Source of the DNA: Streptomyces smaragdinus | GTDB taxonomy: Bacteria > Actinomycetota > Actinomycetes > Streptomycetales > Streptomycetaceae | Reading direction: 5' to 3' | NCBI RefSeq assembly: GCF_009604385.1 | Contig: NZ_WEGJ01000024.1 | Location: 1 to 64,000 of the forward strand | Length of the DNA: 64,000 bases | In this document: in pieces, positions 55,265 through 63,436 of the stretch | Layout of the letters: every line of letters begins with the position of its first letter | Numbering within the stretch: position 1 is the first letter of the stretch | The notes under the pieces: model-generated | What the model was told of the DNA's origin: nothing | Seen by the model: only the letters and a program-made list of their open reading frames with translations | Databases searched by the model: none | Program-made: the position numbers and the translations under genes

Positions 55265-56284
55265 ATGACGGGACTAGCCGATATCGCCGGCCAGGCGGGC
55301 GTCAGCGCGGCCACCGTCAGCCGGGTCCTCAACGGAAAGCCGGGGGTGGCCGCGGCCACCCGGCGCTCGGTGCTCGCAGCACTCGACGTCCTCGGGTACG
55401 AGCGGCCCGTACGGCTGCGCCAGCGCAGCGCGGGGCTGATCGGGCTGATCATCCCCGAGCTGGAGAACCCGATCTTCCCGGCGTTCGCCCAGGTCATCGG
55501 AGAGGCGCTGACCCGGCAGGGCTATACGCCGGTGCTGGCCACGCAGTCGCCGGGCGGGTCCACGGAGGACGAGCTCACCGAGATGCTCGTCGATCACGGT
55601 GTGGACGGGATCATCTTCGTCTCCGGTCTGCACGCCGACACCTCCGCCGACATGTCCCGCTACGAGCGGCTCCGCGGCCAGGGGGTGCCGTTCGTCCTGA
55701 TCAACGGCTTCTCCGAGCAGGTCCGGGCGCCGTTCGTCTCCCCCGACGACCGGACGGCGATGAAGCTGGCCCTGACGCATCTGGTCGCGCTCGGCCACCG
55801 GCGGATCGGGCTGGCGCTGGGCCCGAAGCGGTTCGTACCGGTGCAGCGCAAGGCGGAGGGCTTCCTGACGGCCGCCGCGGAGCTGCTGGGGACTGCCGAG
55901 GCGGAGGCCCGGGCCCTGATCCAGCATTCGCTGTACACCCTGGAGGGCGGGCAGGCCGCGGCGTCCGCGCTGCTCGACCTGGGCTGTACGGCGGTGGTGT
56001 GCGCGAGCGACATGATGGCGCTGGGCGCCGTGCGCGCCGCCCGCCAGCGCGGGCTGTCGGTGCCGGAGGACGTGTCGGTGGTGGGGTTCGACGACTCGCC
56101 GCTGATCGCGTTCACCGACCCGCCGCTGACCACGATCCGCCAGCCCGTGACGGCGATGGGGCAGGCGGCGGTACGGGCGCTGCTGGAGGAGATCGGCGGC
56201 ACGCCGGCCCCGCACTCGGAGTTCGTGTTCCTGCCGGAGCTGGTGGTACGGGGCTCGACGACCGCGGTACGGCGGGCCCCCTAA
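55265..56284 (+). CDS. malR: LacI-family maltose repressor MalR
   Basis: 339 residues. An N-terminal LacI helix-turn-helix: LADIAGQAGVSAATVSRVLN followed by the hinge helix region (RSVLAALDVLGYERP). The periplasmic-binding-protein-like sensor domain has LIGLIIPELENPIFPAFAQV and ends with VSVVGFDDSPLIAFTDPPLT and TTIRQPVTAMGQAAV. It represses malEFG until maltose or a derivative binds. AAGAAGGA lies before the ATG; an earlier in-frame ATG at 55211 lies within the operator and is unlikely. The 3' end overlaps the convergent formyltransferase gene by 4 bp. Confidence 0.95.
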   Translation: MTGLADIAGQAGVSAATVSRVLNGKPGVAAATRRSVLAALDVLGYERPVRLRQRSAGLIGLIIPELENPIFPAFAQVIGEALTRQGYTPVLATQSPGGSTEDELTEMLVDHGVDGIIFVSGLHADTSADMSRYERLRGQGVPFVLINGFSEQVRAPFVSPDDRTAMKLALTHLVALGHRRIGLALGPKRFVPVQRKAEGFLTAAAELLGTAEAEARALIQHSLYTLEGGQAAASALLDLGCTAVVCASDMMALGAVRAARQRGLSVPEDVSVVGFDDSPLIAFTDPPLTTIRQPVTAMGQAAVRALLEEIGGTPAPHSEFVFLPELVVRGSTTAVRRAP

Positions 56285-57159
56285 GGCACCTCCCGTACGA
56301 GCTCCGCGATCCCCTCCGGGCAGCCGAAGCGGACGCGGTCCGGGAGGACTTCCGCCAGCTTCGGGTCGTGGTCGCGGGCCGGGATCAGCCGGGCGGCGAC
56401 CACCGGGTACGCCAGGCCGTCGATCACCGCGAACGCCCGGGGGTAGGGGCCCAGGAGCGCCCTGACCAGGGCGTCGATCTCCCGGTACGCCATGGTGTGC
56501 TCGAGCCGGCCGTCCGCCGGGCGGCGCCTGGGCCAGCGTGACGCCGCCGTCTCGTCCTGCACGGTCCCCGTCACCGTACGGTCCGCGAGCCCCTCCGCCA
56601 GCTCGTGTCCCGCCGTGTGATGGGTCTGGGCGACGCGGTAGAACAGCGACGCCGCGGTTTCCCTGGCCCGTACCGGCAGCTCGTACTGCGCGATCACCGG
56701 GCCGGTGTCGGCGCCGGCCTCGAGGAAGAACACCGACAGGGCCGTCGACTCCAGCCCCTTGATGATCGTCCACGGGATGGGCGCCTGCCCCCGGCCGAGC
56801 GGGAGCCGCGTGGGGTGCATGCCGATACAGCCGCCGCCCCGCTCGCCCGGGATGCTCAGCACGTCGGGGTGGATCAGCCGGGACCAGCCGACGACCAGCA
56901 GATAGTGGGGTTCGCGGGCCCGGATCGTACCGGCGAGGGAGAGCAACGAGCCGTCGGAGGCCGGGACGTAGTCGGCGCCCTGTTCGCGGGCGAGGGAGGC
57001 GATCGAGGAGTAGCCGACGGTCCCGGCGGTCCGCTCCTCGGGCAGCCCGATCATCAGCGGGACCTCGAGCCGTCCGTCGAGGAAGGCGGCGGAGGCGAAG
57101 AGACCCTCGTAGGCGCGGCGGCCGAAGGTGTGGCCGGAGACCAGGACGAGGCGTGTCAT
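56281..57159 (-). CDS. Formyltransferase-fold protein
   Basis: 292 residues. It has the formyltransferase core: YLLVVGWSRLIHPDVLSIPG, then GMHPTRLPLGRGQAPIPW with the catalytic His, and EAGADTGPVIAQYELPV with the conserved Asp (the N-H-D triad of the fold; the Asn position is unclear). Relatives use 10-formyl-THF to formylate an amine on methionyl-tRNA, UDP-sugars or antibiotic precursors. ATGA overlap with the PIG-L deacetylase gene suggests that the deacetylase exposes an amine which this enzyme could formylate. It is the last gene of the minus-strand cluster. Confidence 0.86.
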   Translation of the reverse strand: MTRLVLVSGHTFGRRAYEGLFASAAFLDGRLEVPLMIGLPEERTAGTVGYSSIASLAREQGADYVPASDGSLLSLAGTIRAREPHYLLVVGWSRLIHPDVLSIPGERGGGCIGMHPTRLPLGRGQAPIPWTIIKGLESTALSVFFLEAGADTGPVIAQYELPVRARETAASLFYRVAQTHHTAGHELAEGLADRTVTGTVQDETAASRWPRRRPADGRLEHTMAYREIDALVRALLGPYPRAFAVIDGLAYPVVAARLIPARDHDPKLAEVLPDRVRFGCPEGIAELVREVP

Positions 57160-58430
57160 GGGCGGGTTCCTCTCAGCGGGGCGGTTCCTGTCGTGACGTC
57201 GAGCAGCTCCAGCTCCCCCGTCGCCGGGTCGACCGCGAAGGCCACCTGGGCCTCGAGCTCGCCGTCGAAGACCTCCGCCAGCTCGGGCCGGCGTCCGGGG
57301 TCGGCGAGCAGTTCGACGCCGGTACGGGCCGCGACGGGGCTGACCCCGGCGGCCGCGACCGCCAGCGCGTCGCGGCACAGGGGGCTGGCCACCCGGGCGA
57401 TGTAGCCGGCGTGCCGGGAGGCGCGGCGGTGTCCGGTACGCAGGTCGCGCAGGGAGCCGTCGGCCACGTCCCAGTGCAGCGCGCCGGCGTGCAGCAGGCG
57501 GGCGGTGATCTGGTTGGTGGCGGCGCCGCCGGTGGTGACAATGCTGCCGGTGGCGGCCAGCGTCAGGGCCTCGTCGGTGTTGGCGTAGCTCTCGCGCAGC
57601 GGGTACGGGGGCGGCCAGCAGTCGATGAACGACTGGCGCAGGAGGTCCTGGGCGGCGTTGCGGTGGACGACGGAGCGGGGGTCGCCGCGGTGGGCGGCCC
57701 CGTACAGCAGGGTGACGGTGCGGTCGGCGATCACGGGCTGCCAGAGGCGGTGGAAGGCGGAGTCGGAGAGGCCGAGTGTTTTGAGCAGGGTGTCGGTGGT
57801 GCCGTACTGGACGCCGGTCTCGAAGCCCTCCGCCCGCTCCAGCCGGGCGAGGCGGCCGAGTCCGGCCTCGTACTTGGCCAGGTCCAGCCGGCCGATCCGT
57901 TCGGCCTGCGAGGGGTAGTGGGCCAGCGCGGCGTCCTTGCGGCGGGCCCGGTCGGGGGTGAGGGCGACGAAGACGCGCGGGGAGAAGCGGTCGGGTTCCG
58001 CGGAGATGTGGATGGAGAAGTGCAGGAAGGCGGTGTCCCGGCAGACGGCGTGGGCGACGCGGTGGGCCTCCACGTGGTCGTTGTGGCTGTCCGCCTGGGT
58101 GTGGGTAACAACGATGTCAGGGCGCAGGCGCGCGTGGTGGAGCAGCGCGCGTACGGCCCGTACGGAGTCGCCGTCGGCGCGCAGGTGTCCGTCGCGCAGT
58201 CCGGCGAAGCGCACGTCGGTGACGCCCAGTTCGCGGGCGGCGCGCACGCATTCGGCGCGCCGCGCCCGGCCGTGGGTGTCCTCGTCGGTGAGGACGAGGA
58301 AGGACACGGTGTGTCCCAGCGCGACGGCCTTGGCCACGAGCGCGCCGGCGCCCAGCTCGATGTCGTCGGGGTGGGCGCCGACAGCCAGGATGCGCAGTCG
58401 CCGGGCGGCGGGCGCATCGGCTCCGGGCAC
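57156..58430 (-). CDS. PIG-L family N-deacetylase with C-terminal extension
   Basis: 424 residues. The zinc-binding motif is AHPDD (19-23) in ILAVGAHPDDIELGAGALVA, and the later ligand region is DSHNDHVEAHRVAHAV (about 113-128). The deacetylase domain ends near residue 240. The remaining about 180 residues (starting RTVTLLYGAAHRGDPRSVVH) belong to no family I recognise. PIG-L enzymes remove acetyl groups from GlcNAc-containing substrates such as mycothiol or glycopeptide precursors. Start GTG 58430. Coupled to the formyltransferase. Confidence 0.88.
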   Translation of the reverse strand: MPGADAPAARRLRILAVGAHPDDIELGAGALVAKAVALGHTVSFLVLTDEDTHGRARRAECVRAARELGVTDVRFAGLRDGHLRADGDSVRAVRALLHHARLRPDIVVTHTQADSHNDHVEAHRVAHAVCRDTAFLHFSIHISAEPDRFSPRVFVALTPDRARRKDAALAHYPSQAERIGRLDLAKYEAGLGRLARLERAEGFETGVQYGTTDTLLKTLGLSDSAFHRLWQPVIADRTVTLLYGAAHRGDPRSVVHRNAAQDLLRQSFIDCWPPPYPLRESYANTDEALTLAATGSIVTTGGAATNQITARLLHAGALHWDVADGSLRDLRTGHRRASRHAGYIARVASPLCRDALAVAAAGVSPVAARTGVELLADPGRRPELAEVFDGELEAQVAFAVDPATGELELLDVTTGTAPLRGTRP

Positions 58431-58470
58431 TCGGTCTCCTCTCGGGTGCGGCGGGGTCGGCGGCGGGTCG

Positions 58471-60063
58471 TCACAGGCCGGTGCCGTGCACCTCGCGCAG
58501 CAGGCGGGCCTGGTAGAGGTCCTGCCAGCCGGCGAGGTCCGGGTGGGGTCCGGCCCAGACGGGGGTGCCGTCGGGGGTTCGGGCGGATGCGGGGAGGGTG
58601 ACGAGGGGGCCGTCGGCGGTGTCGAAGCGGTGCTCGGCGGCGTCGAGTGCGGTGAGGACCTCGGGCCAGGGCAGTCCGTCGGTACGGAGGCGGGCGACGG
58701 TGGCCGCGCGGGTTTCGACGGTGCCCTTCCAGCCGCCGGTGATGAGGTCGCCGACGGCGGCGAGGGCGCGGGGGTCGAGGCGTTCGCAGGCGGTGGCGAT
58801 CAGGGTGGAGTCGCCCGAGGTGTCGGAGAGGTGTTCGGCGAGCCAGCGGCGGGGGAGGTGCGCGGTGACGTCTCCCGCGTGGTCCCCGCAGGGGCGGATC
58901 TCCAGCCGGACGTCCGGCAGCTCCTCCGGCGCCGGCCGCAGCAGCGCCGCCGCCTCCCGTACCGCCATCCGCTCCACGGACTCCCGCCCCCGCCCCGGCG
59001 CGAACGCCCGCCCCGCCTCCAGCGCCCGCCGCGCCCACGCCACGGCCGCCTCCCCGGCGCCCGCCGCCGCGGCGTCCGCGGGGCGCAGGCCGGCGGTGAC
59101 CCAGCTGCGCAGCGCCTCGGCGCCGACCACCTCCCGCAGCGGGGTGTACGCCTGGTTGTCCGGGGTGAGCGCCCCGAGCAGGAACCCGGCCGCCCACACC
59201 TCCGCGGCCAGGGACTCCCCCAGCGCCCCGGGGGCCTCGGGCCGTCCGGCGCGGACCGTCTCCTCGGGGATCCCGACGAGCCGCGACCACGGCCGCCAGG
59301 GCCAGGTGAACGGCTGCTCGGCGGCCTCCCGTACGGCGGATCGCCGCAGCCGGATGCGGCACCGGGAGTCGACGAGCTCGACGGCGAACCCCAGCCCCTC
59401 GTGCTCCGCGGGGCGCTCCAGCACCGGGCCGTCCCAGTACCCCGGGTCGACGCGTTCCTGGACGCACGCGACGCCGAGCCGGATGCCGTGGTGGTCGTTG
59501 CCGGCGACGCTGGGCCGGGTGCTGTGGTCCAGCAGATGGGGCACGGGAGCCAGCACCGGGATGTCGCGCTCGGCGCAGAACACGGCGATGTGCTCGTCGT
59601 CGTCGCGGGTGACGTCGGGGAACGTCCGCAGGAAGGCGGCCAGTTCCCGGGCGGTGCCGGCGGGCAGGACCAGCCCCAGCGACGGCACCCATTCCCAGGG
59701 CGCGAGCCGTACGACCGGGTGCCCCTGCACGGCAGCCTGCCGGACGCGGTAGGAGTTGTACGGCGACACCCAGAGCACGCCGAGCGAGATGGCGGCGTCG
59801 GGGTGGCGCTCGATCAGGGCGTGGACGTGGTCGGCGAAGCCGTCGACCAGATGGACGTCGTCCTGGAGCACCAGGTGGTGGGTGGCGCCCTCGGCGACCG
59901 CCCCCCACGCCACCTTCGCGGTGCGCAACGGGCTCGGGACGCCGTCCGGTTCGGGATCCTCGACGAGGCGCGCGCGCAGGGGCAGGCACTCCCCCGCGAT
60001 GCGGTCGACGCCGGCCCGCCGCGACGGGTGGTACATGATGACGGTGCTCAGTTCGTGGGTCAT
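58471..60063 (-). CDS. Glycosyltransferase-like protein of a biosynthetic cluster
   Basis: 530 residues. The N-terminal 230 look like a GT-A-type nucleotide-sugar domain: STVIMYHPSRRAGVDRIAGE, then HHLVLQDDVHLVDGFADHVH, where QDDV could be the metal-binding DxD equivalent, and GVLWVSPYNSYRVRQ. The C-terminal 300 residues (helical, Ala/Arg-rich) match nothing I know. Function is tentative. The ATG at 60063 overlaps the condensation-protein stop (ATGA); the open frame upstream is antisense-like and was not used. 40 bp separate it from the deacetylase gene. Confidence 0.75.
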   Translation of the reverse strand: MTHELSTVIMYHPSRRAGVDRIAGECLPLRARLVEDPEPDGVPSPLRTAKVAWGAVAEGATHHLVLQDDVHLVDGFADHVHALIERHPDAAISLGVLWVSPYNSYRVRQAAVQGHPVVRLAPWEWVPSLGLVLPAGTARELAAFLRTFPDVTRDDDEHIAVFCAERDIPVLAPVPHLLDHSTRPSVAGNDHHGIRLGVACVQERVDPGYWDGPVLERPAEHEGLGFAVELVDSRCRIRLRRSAVREAAEQPFTWPWRPWSRLVGIPEETVRAGRPEAPGALGESLAAEVWAAGFLLGALTPDNQAYTPLREVVGAEALRSWVTAGLRPADAAAAGAGEAAVAWARRALEAGRAFAPGRGRESVERMAVREAAALLRPAPEELPDVRLEIRPCGDHAGDVTAHLPRRWLAEHLSDTSGDSTLIATACERLDPRALAAVGDLITGGWKGTVETRAATVARLRTDGLPWPEVLTALDAAEHRFDTADGPLVTLPASARTPDGTPVWAGPHPDLAGWQDLYQARLLREVHGTGL

Positions 60064-61421
60064 GCCGTCTCCGCCGCGCCGGTGATCAGGGACTCGAATC
60101 CGTACAACATGGCCTCCGTGGCCGGCTCGTCGATGAGACTCGTGTCGACGGTCAGCGTCAGGGGCATCAGATGCGCGCTGCTGTACATGTGCCAGGCCAG
60201 TGAGGTCTGCGACTGGGTGCCCTGCGTCTCCCACTCGACGAACGACTCCGTCACCCGCCCGGCCTCGTGTTCGCGTGCGTCGGTCGTCCGGGTCCGCGCG
60301 GTCATGTCGCGCAGGTCGTTGTACCAGCAGGTGAGGTCCGCACCCCGCTCGGCCAGGGCCTCCCGCAGGTCTTCGTTGAGGGCGGCCTTGTCGTAGTAGG
60401 CGTGGTAGTACGTCTTCATCGCCGCCCGCGCCGCACGCCGGGCGGCGGCCTCGAACCCGTCGTCGCCCACGTCCAGTACGAACAGTCCCTCGAGGGTGAC
60501 GGGGCTGACGGTCTCCCGCAGATGGGGCAGGAACCGGTTGCTCACCATGACCTGCAGGACGCAGCGGTCGCTCCCCGCCTGCCGGGCCACGACGGTGGAG
60601 GCGGCGGCGAGCAGGATCGCCGAGGAGGGGATCTGCCAGCGGTCGCTGAGCGTCTCCAGCGCGGCGGGCAGGGCGGGTGAGGCGAGCACCGCCTGCCGGA
60701 ACTCCGGTACGGCACCCTCGCGGCGTACGAACAACTGCTCCGGGCAGTCGCGCAGGGCCTCACGCCAGTACCGCCGGGCCGCCCGGTCGCGCTTTTGCCC
60801 CTTCTCGGACGCCTGGTAGGCGGCCTCGGCCAGTGGCTGGAACCCGGGGCTGTCCTTGCGCAGTACGGCGGGGTCGGCGCCGTCCAGCAGGGCGGCGAAG
60901 GTCCGGTGGACCAGCGAGAGGCCCAGCGCGTCGGAGGCGATGTGCGACAGGACCATGACCGCGTGGACGACCCGGCCGTCCACCTCGATCAGCGCGACGC
61001 GGATCGGCCATTCACGGGCGTAGTCGAAGCTGATGGCGTGCCACTGCTTCTCGATCCGCCCGGCCAGCGCATCGGCCGCGTCGAGGTCCTCGGTCCCGAA
61101 GACGTGGACGTCGTGCGTGCCTTCGCCGTCGAGGTGCTGGCGCATGGTCCCGTCGTCGCCGATGACGATCCGGGTGCGCAGCGAGTCGTACACGTTCAGG
61201 AGTCCCCGTACGGCCGCCAGGGCGGTCTCCGGCGTGACCCCGCCCGCGATGGGGTGCAGCACCCGGATGTTGGTGCCCCAGTCGTCGGGCTCCATGTCGA
61301 GCATCGCGGTCCGGATCGCCCACTGTCCCCAGGTCACGGGGCCCTCACCGGTCGCGCCGGTGATCGGGACCGGGACGACGCGCGCGGTGCGGCCGGACAC
61401 GGCGGTCAGTTCAGTGCGCAC
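60060..61421 (-). CDS. Stand-alone NRPS-type condensation domain protein
   Basis: 453 residues, one condensation domain. The active-site HHxxxDG is degenerate: residues 159-165 read SHIASDA, keeping the second His (H160) and Asp (D164) but losing the first His and the Gly. Later blocks are seen in RYWREALRDCPEQLFVRREG, SSAILLAAASTVVARQAGSD and VMVSNRFLPHLRETVSPVTL. It could join an acyl or aminoacyl carrier to a free amine or alcohol, or be a non-catalytic variant. The GTG start follows GGAGGGACCT and lies 16 bp inside the phosphopantetheinyl transferase gene. Confidence 0.88.
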   Translation of the reverse strand: MRTELTAVSGRTARVVPVPITGATGEGPVTWGQWAIRTAMLDMEPDDWGTNIRVLHPIAGGVTPETALAAVRGLLNVYDSLRTRIVIGDDGTMRQHLDGEGTHDVHVFGTEDLDAADALAGRIEKQWHAISFDYAREWPIRVALIEVDGRVVHAVMVLSHIASDALGLSLVHRTFAALLDGADPAVLRKDSPGFQPLAEAAYQASEKGQKRDRAARRYWREALRDCPEQLFVRREGAVPEFRQAVLASPALPAALETLSDRWQIPSSAILLAAASTVVARQAGSDRCVLQVMVSNRFLPHLRETVSPVTLEGLFVLDVGDDGFEAAARRAARAAMKTYYHAYYDKAALNEDLREALAERGADLTCWYNDLRDMTARTRTTDAREHEAGRVTESFVEWETQGTQSQTSLAWHMYSSAHLMPLTLTVDTSLIDEPATEAMLYGFESLITGAAETA

Positions 61422-62086
61422 AGGTCCCTCCAGTCGCGGGTGTGGTAGTCGACGGGGCCGGGTGTACGTCCGGTCGTGGCGATCGCGGCGGCGAAGCCGG
61501 GACCGATCTCCAGGTCGGCGAGGAAATAGTCGTCTCCGTTCCACTGTTTCGGCGCCGGCCCTCGGGCGTCCCGGCGCAGGAACTGCAGTAATCGGCCGCC
61601 CGCGGCCTTGGCCCAGGCCTCCTTGCGGGACAGCAGCTGGCACAGCCGCGACACCCGTTCCCGGCCGGCGGGCGCGGATCCGACGCGGTCGGCCTCGGCG
61701 GCGGTGAAGAACCGGCGGGCCAGCGCCCACGGGTCGCCGTGCGGATGCTCGCGCTGGATGTCGACGCCGACCGCCGGGCCCCGGGTGACGGCGAGCAGGG
61801 CGCGGGTCCCGGACCGGGACAGGTTCCATTCGCAGCCGCCGGCGGCCGGGGCCGGTTTGCCGTGCGGGCCCGTCGTCCAGCGGATCCGGCCGGCGGGCAC
61901 CCCGGCGTAGTCGGCGAGCACCACGCGCGCGGCGGCGTGCGAGCGGATCAGCGCGGACCGGTGCACCGGGTCGGCCAGCCCGGCCGCCCGGTCCAACTCC
62001 CCGGCCGTGAGCAGCCCGTGGACGCTCGCGTCCGGTGCCTCCGGCGCCAGATCGATGTCCCAGACGGTGATCGTCGGCGTGTCCAT
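61406..62086 (-). CDS. 4'-phosphopantetheinyl transferase, Sfp type
   Basis: 226 residues. The magnesium/CoA motif is VGVDIQ (106-111; the usual Glu is Gln), and the second motif is SRKEAWAKA (153-161). An early GPHGKPAP (about 73-80) is also typical. It converts apo carrier proteins to holo forms by adding the CoA arm, so it supports a thiotemplate pathway. No carrier protein is in the window, so carriers are expected beyond 64 kb or elsewhere. Its ATG is directly adjacent to the MATE stop. Confidence 0.92.
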   Translation of the reverse strand: MDTPTITVWDIDLAPEAPDASVHGLLTAGELDRAAGLADPVHRSALIRSHAAARVVLADYAGVPAGRIRWTTGPHGKPAPAAGGCEWNLSRSGTRALLAVTRGPAVGVDIQREHPHGDPWALARRFFTAAEADRVGSAPAGRERVSRLCQLLSRKEAWAKAAGGRLLQFLRRDARGPAPKQWNGDDYFLADLEIGPGFAAAIATTGRTPGPVDYHTRDWRDLCALN

Positions 62087-63436
62087 CTAACTCATCTCCG
62101 CCAGCCGCCCGAAGCGGTGCCAGGCCGTGGCGAGGATCAGGCTCGCGATGACCACGTTGCCGATGGCCAGCGCGACGAAGTACGCCTTCGGCTCGTCCAT
62201 GGCGCGGGCGATCAGCCCGCCCCCGACATTGACCGCGGCCAGATAGGTCAAGTCCGTGGCGATCGTGATGTGGCCGCTCCTGACCTGCTGCAGCGTCATG
62301 GTGACCATGTTGATCACCCCGAAGGCGATCCAGCTGGGGCCGACGATCGTCAGATAGTCGGTGGCGTACGAGGACGTTCCGGCATCGTCGCTCATGAGGT
62401 CGCCGAGCGGTCCCGCCAGCGCGAAGACCGCGACGGCGGTGACCGCGTTCACGGTGAGGATGTACCGGACCCCCACGCCGACGAACGGCCGCAGCAGATG
62501 CGGCTCCCCCGCGCCGAGGCTCTGGTTCATGTTGATGGCGACGGCCGAGCCCAAGGCGATGCCCGGCGCCATGCACAGCACCTGGATGGCCTGCGCCCCG
62601 CCGTAGCCGGCGACGGCGTCGGCGCCGAAGTCCGAGAGCACCCACAGCGAGGTGTAGTTCATGGCGCTGATCAGGCCGAACGCGATGGCGACCGGGACGC
62701 CGACGGTGAACAGGATGTGCACCGTCCGCGCGAACGGCTCCGCGGCGGGCCCCGTCCTGCGCAGCATCCCGGCCCGCGCCAGCAGGACCAGGCCCGTGCC
62801 GAGCGTGATCACCGAGGCCGCCGCCACGGACACCGGGACGGCGTACACGCCGAGCCCGGTGTAGTACCCGAGCAGCCACACGCCGAGCACCTGGGTGACG
62901 GCGACGGCGATGGTGATGGACGAGGCCGAGCGTGCCAGGCCCCAGCCGCGCAGGGTGCCCGCGACCACCGAGTTGAGGACGGCGAGCATGAAGGACGCCG
63001 CGAGGAGCCGCGCGAACAGGACGAAGGTGTCGGTGGAGTCCGCGCCGACCTCGAGGGTGTCGGCCATCTGCGGTGCGAACACGCCGACGATCGCGGCCAG
63101 TACGGCGAAGCAGCCGAGCGCGATGCCGCCGATCCGGAAGATCGGCGGCAGCACGCTGTCGTCGGCGCCCTTCTGGCGGGCGGCGATGACCTGGCTGCTG
63201 ATCTCGATGCCCTCCTCCACGGCGAGGAAGACGAAGCCGATCGGGATGAACAGCGCCCGGACGTACAGCGCGTCGTCCCCCATGTGCCCGAGCAGGGCGG
63301 AAATGGCGAACTGCGCGCTGAATCCGGTGACCACGCCGAGGAAGATCGGGAAGGCCAGCCTGCGCACCCGGGGGCCGAGATCGGCCGGCCGGGCGGTGTC
63401 CGCGGCCGGTGCGCTGCGGTCCGCCGTGTCAGTCAT
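62087..63436 (-). CDS. MATE family efflux transporter
   Basis: 449 residues with about twelve hydrophobic helices. The two MATE halves open with RRLAFPIFLGVVTGFSAQFA and VHILFTVGVPVAIAFGLISA. Motifs typical of the family include LRGWGLARSASSITIAVAVT and GSAVAINMNQSLGAGEP. It likely exports the cluster product or a drug by H+ or Na+ antiport. It overlaps the acyl-CoA dehydrogenase gene by 8 bp. Confidence 0.9.
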   Translation of the reverse strand: MTDTADRSAPAADTARPADLGPRVRRLAFPIFLGVVTGFSAQFAISALLGHMGDDALYVRALFIPIGFVFLAVEEGIEISSQVIAARQKGADDSVLPPIFRIGGIALGCFAVLAAIVGVFAPQMADTLEVGADSTDTFVLFARLLAASFMLAVLNSVVAGTLRGWGLARSASSITIAVAVTQVLGVWLLGYYTGLGVYAVPVSVAAASVITLGTGLVLLARAGMLRRTGPAAEPFARTVHILFTVGVPVAIAFGLISAMNYTSLWVLSDFGADAVAGYGGAQAIQVLCMAPGIALGSAVAINMNQSLGAGEPHLLRPFVGVGVRYILTVNAVTAVAVFALAGPLGDLMSDDAGTSSYATDYLTIVGPSWIAFGVINMVTMTLQQVRSGHITIATDLTYLAAVNVGGGLIARAMDEPKAYFVALAIGNVVIASLILATAWHRFGRLAEMS

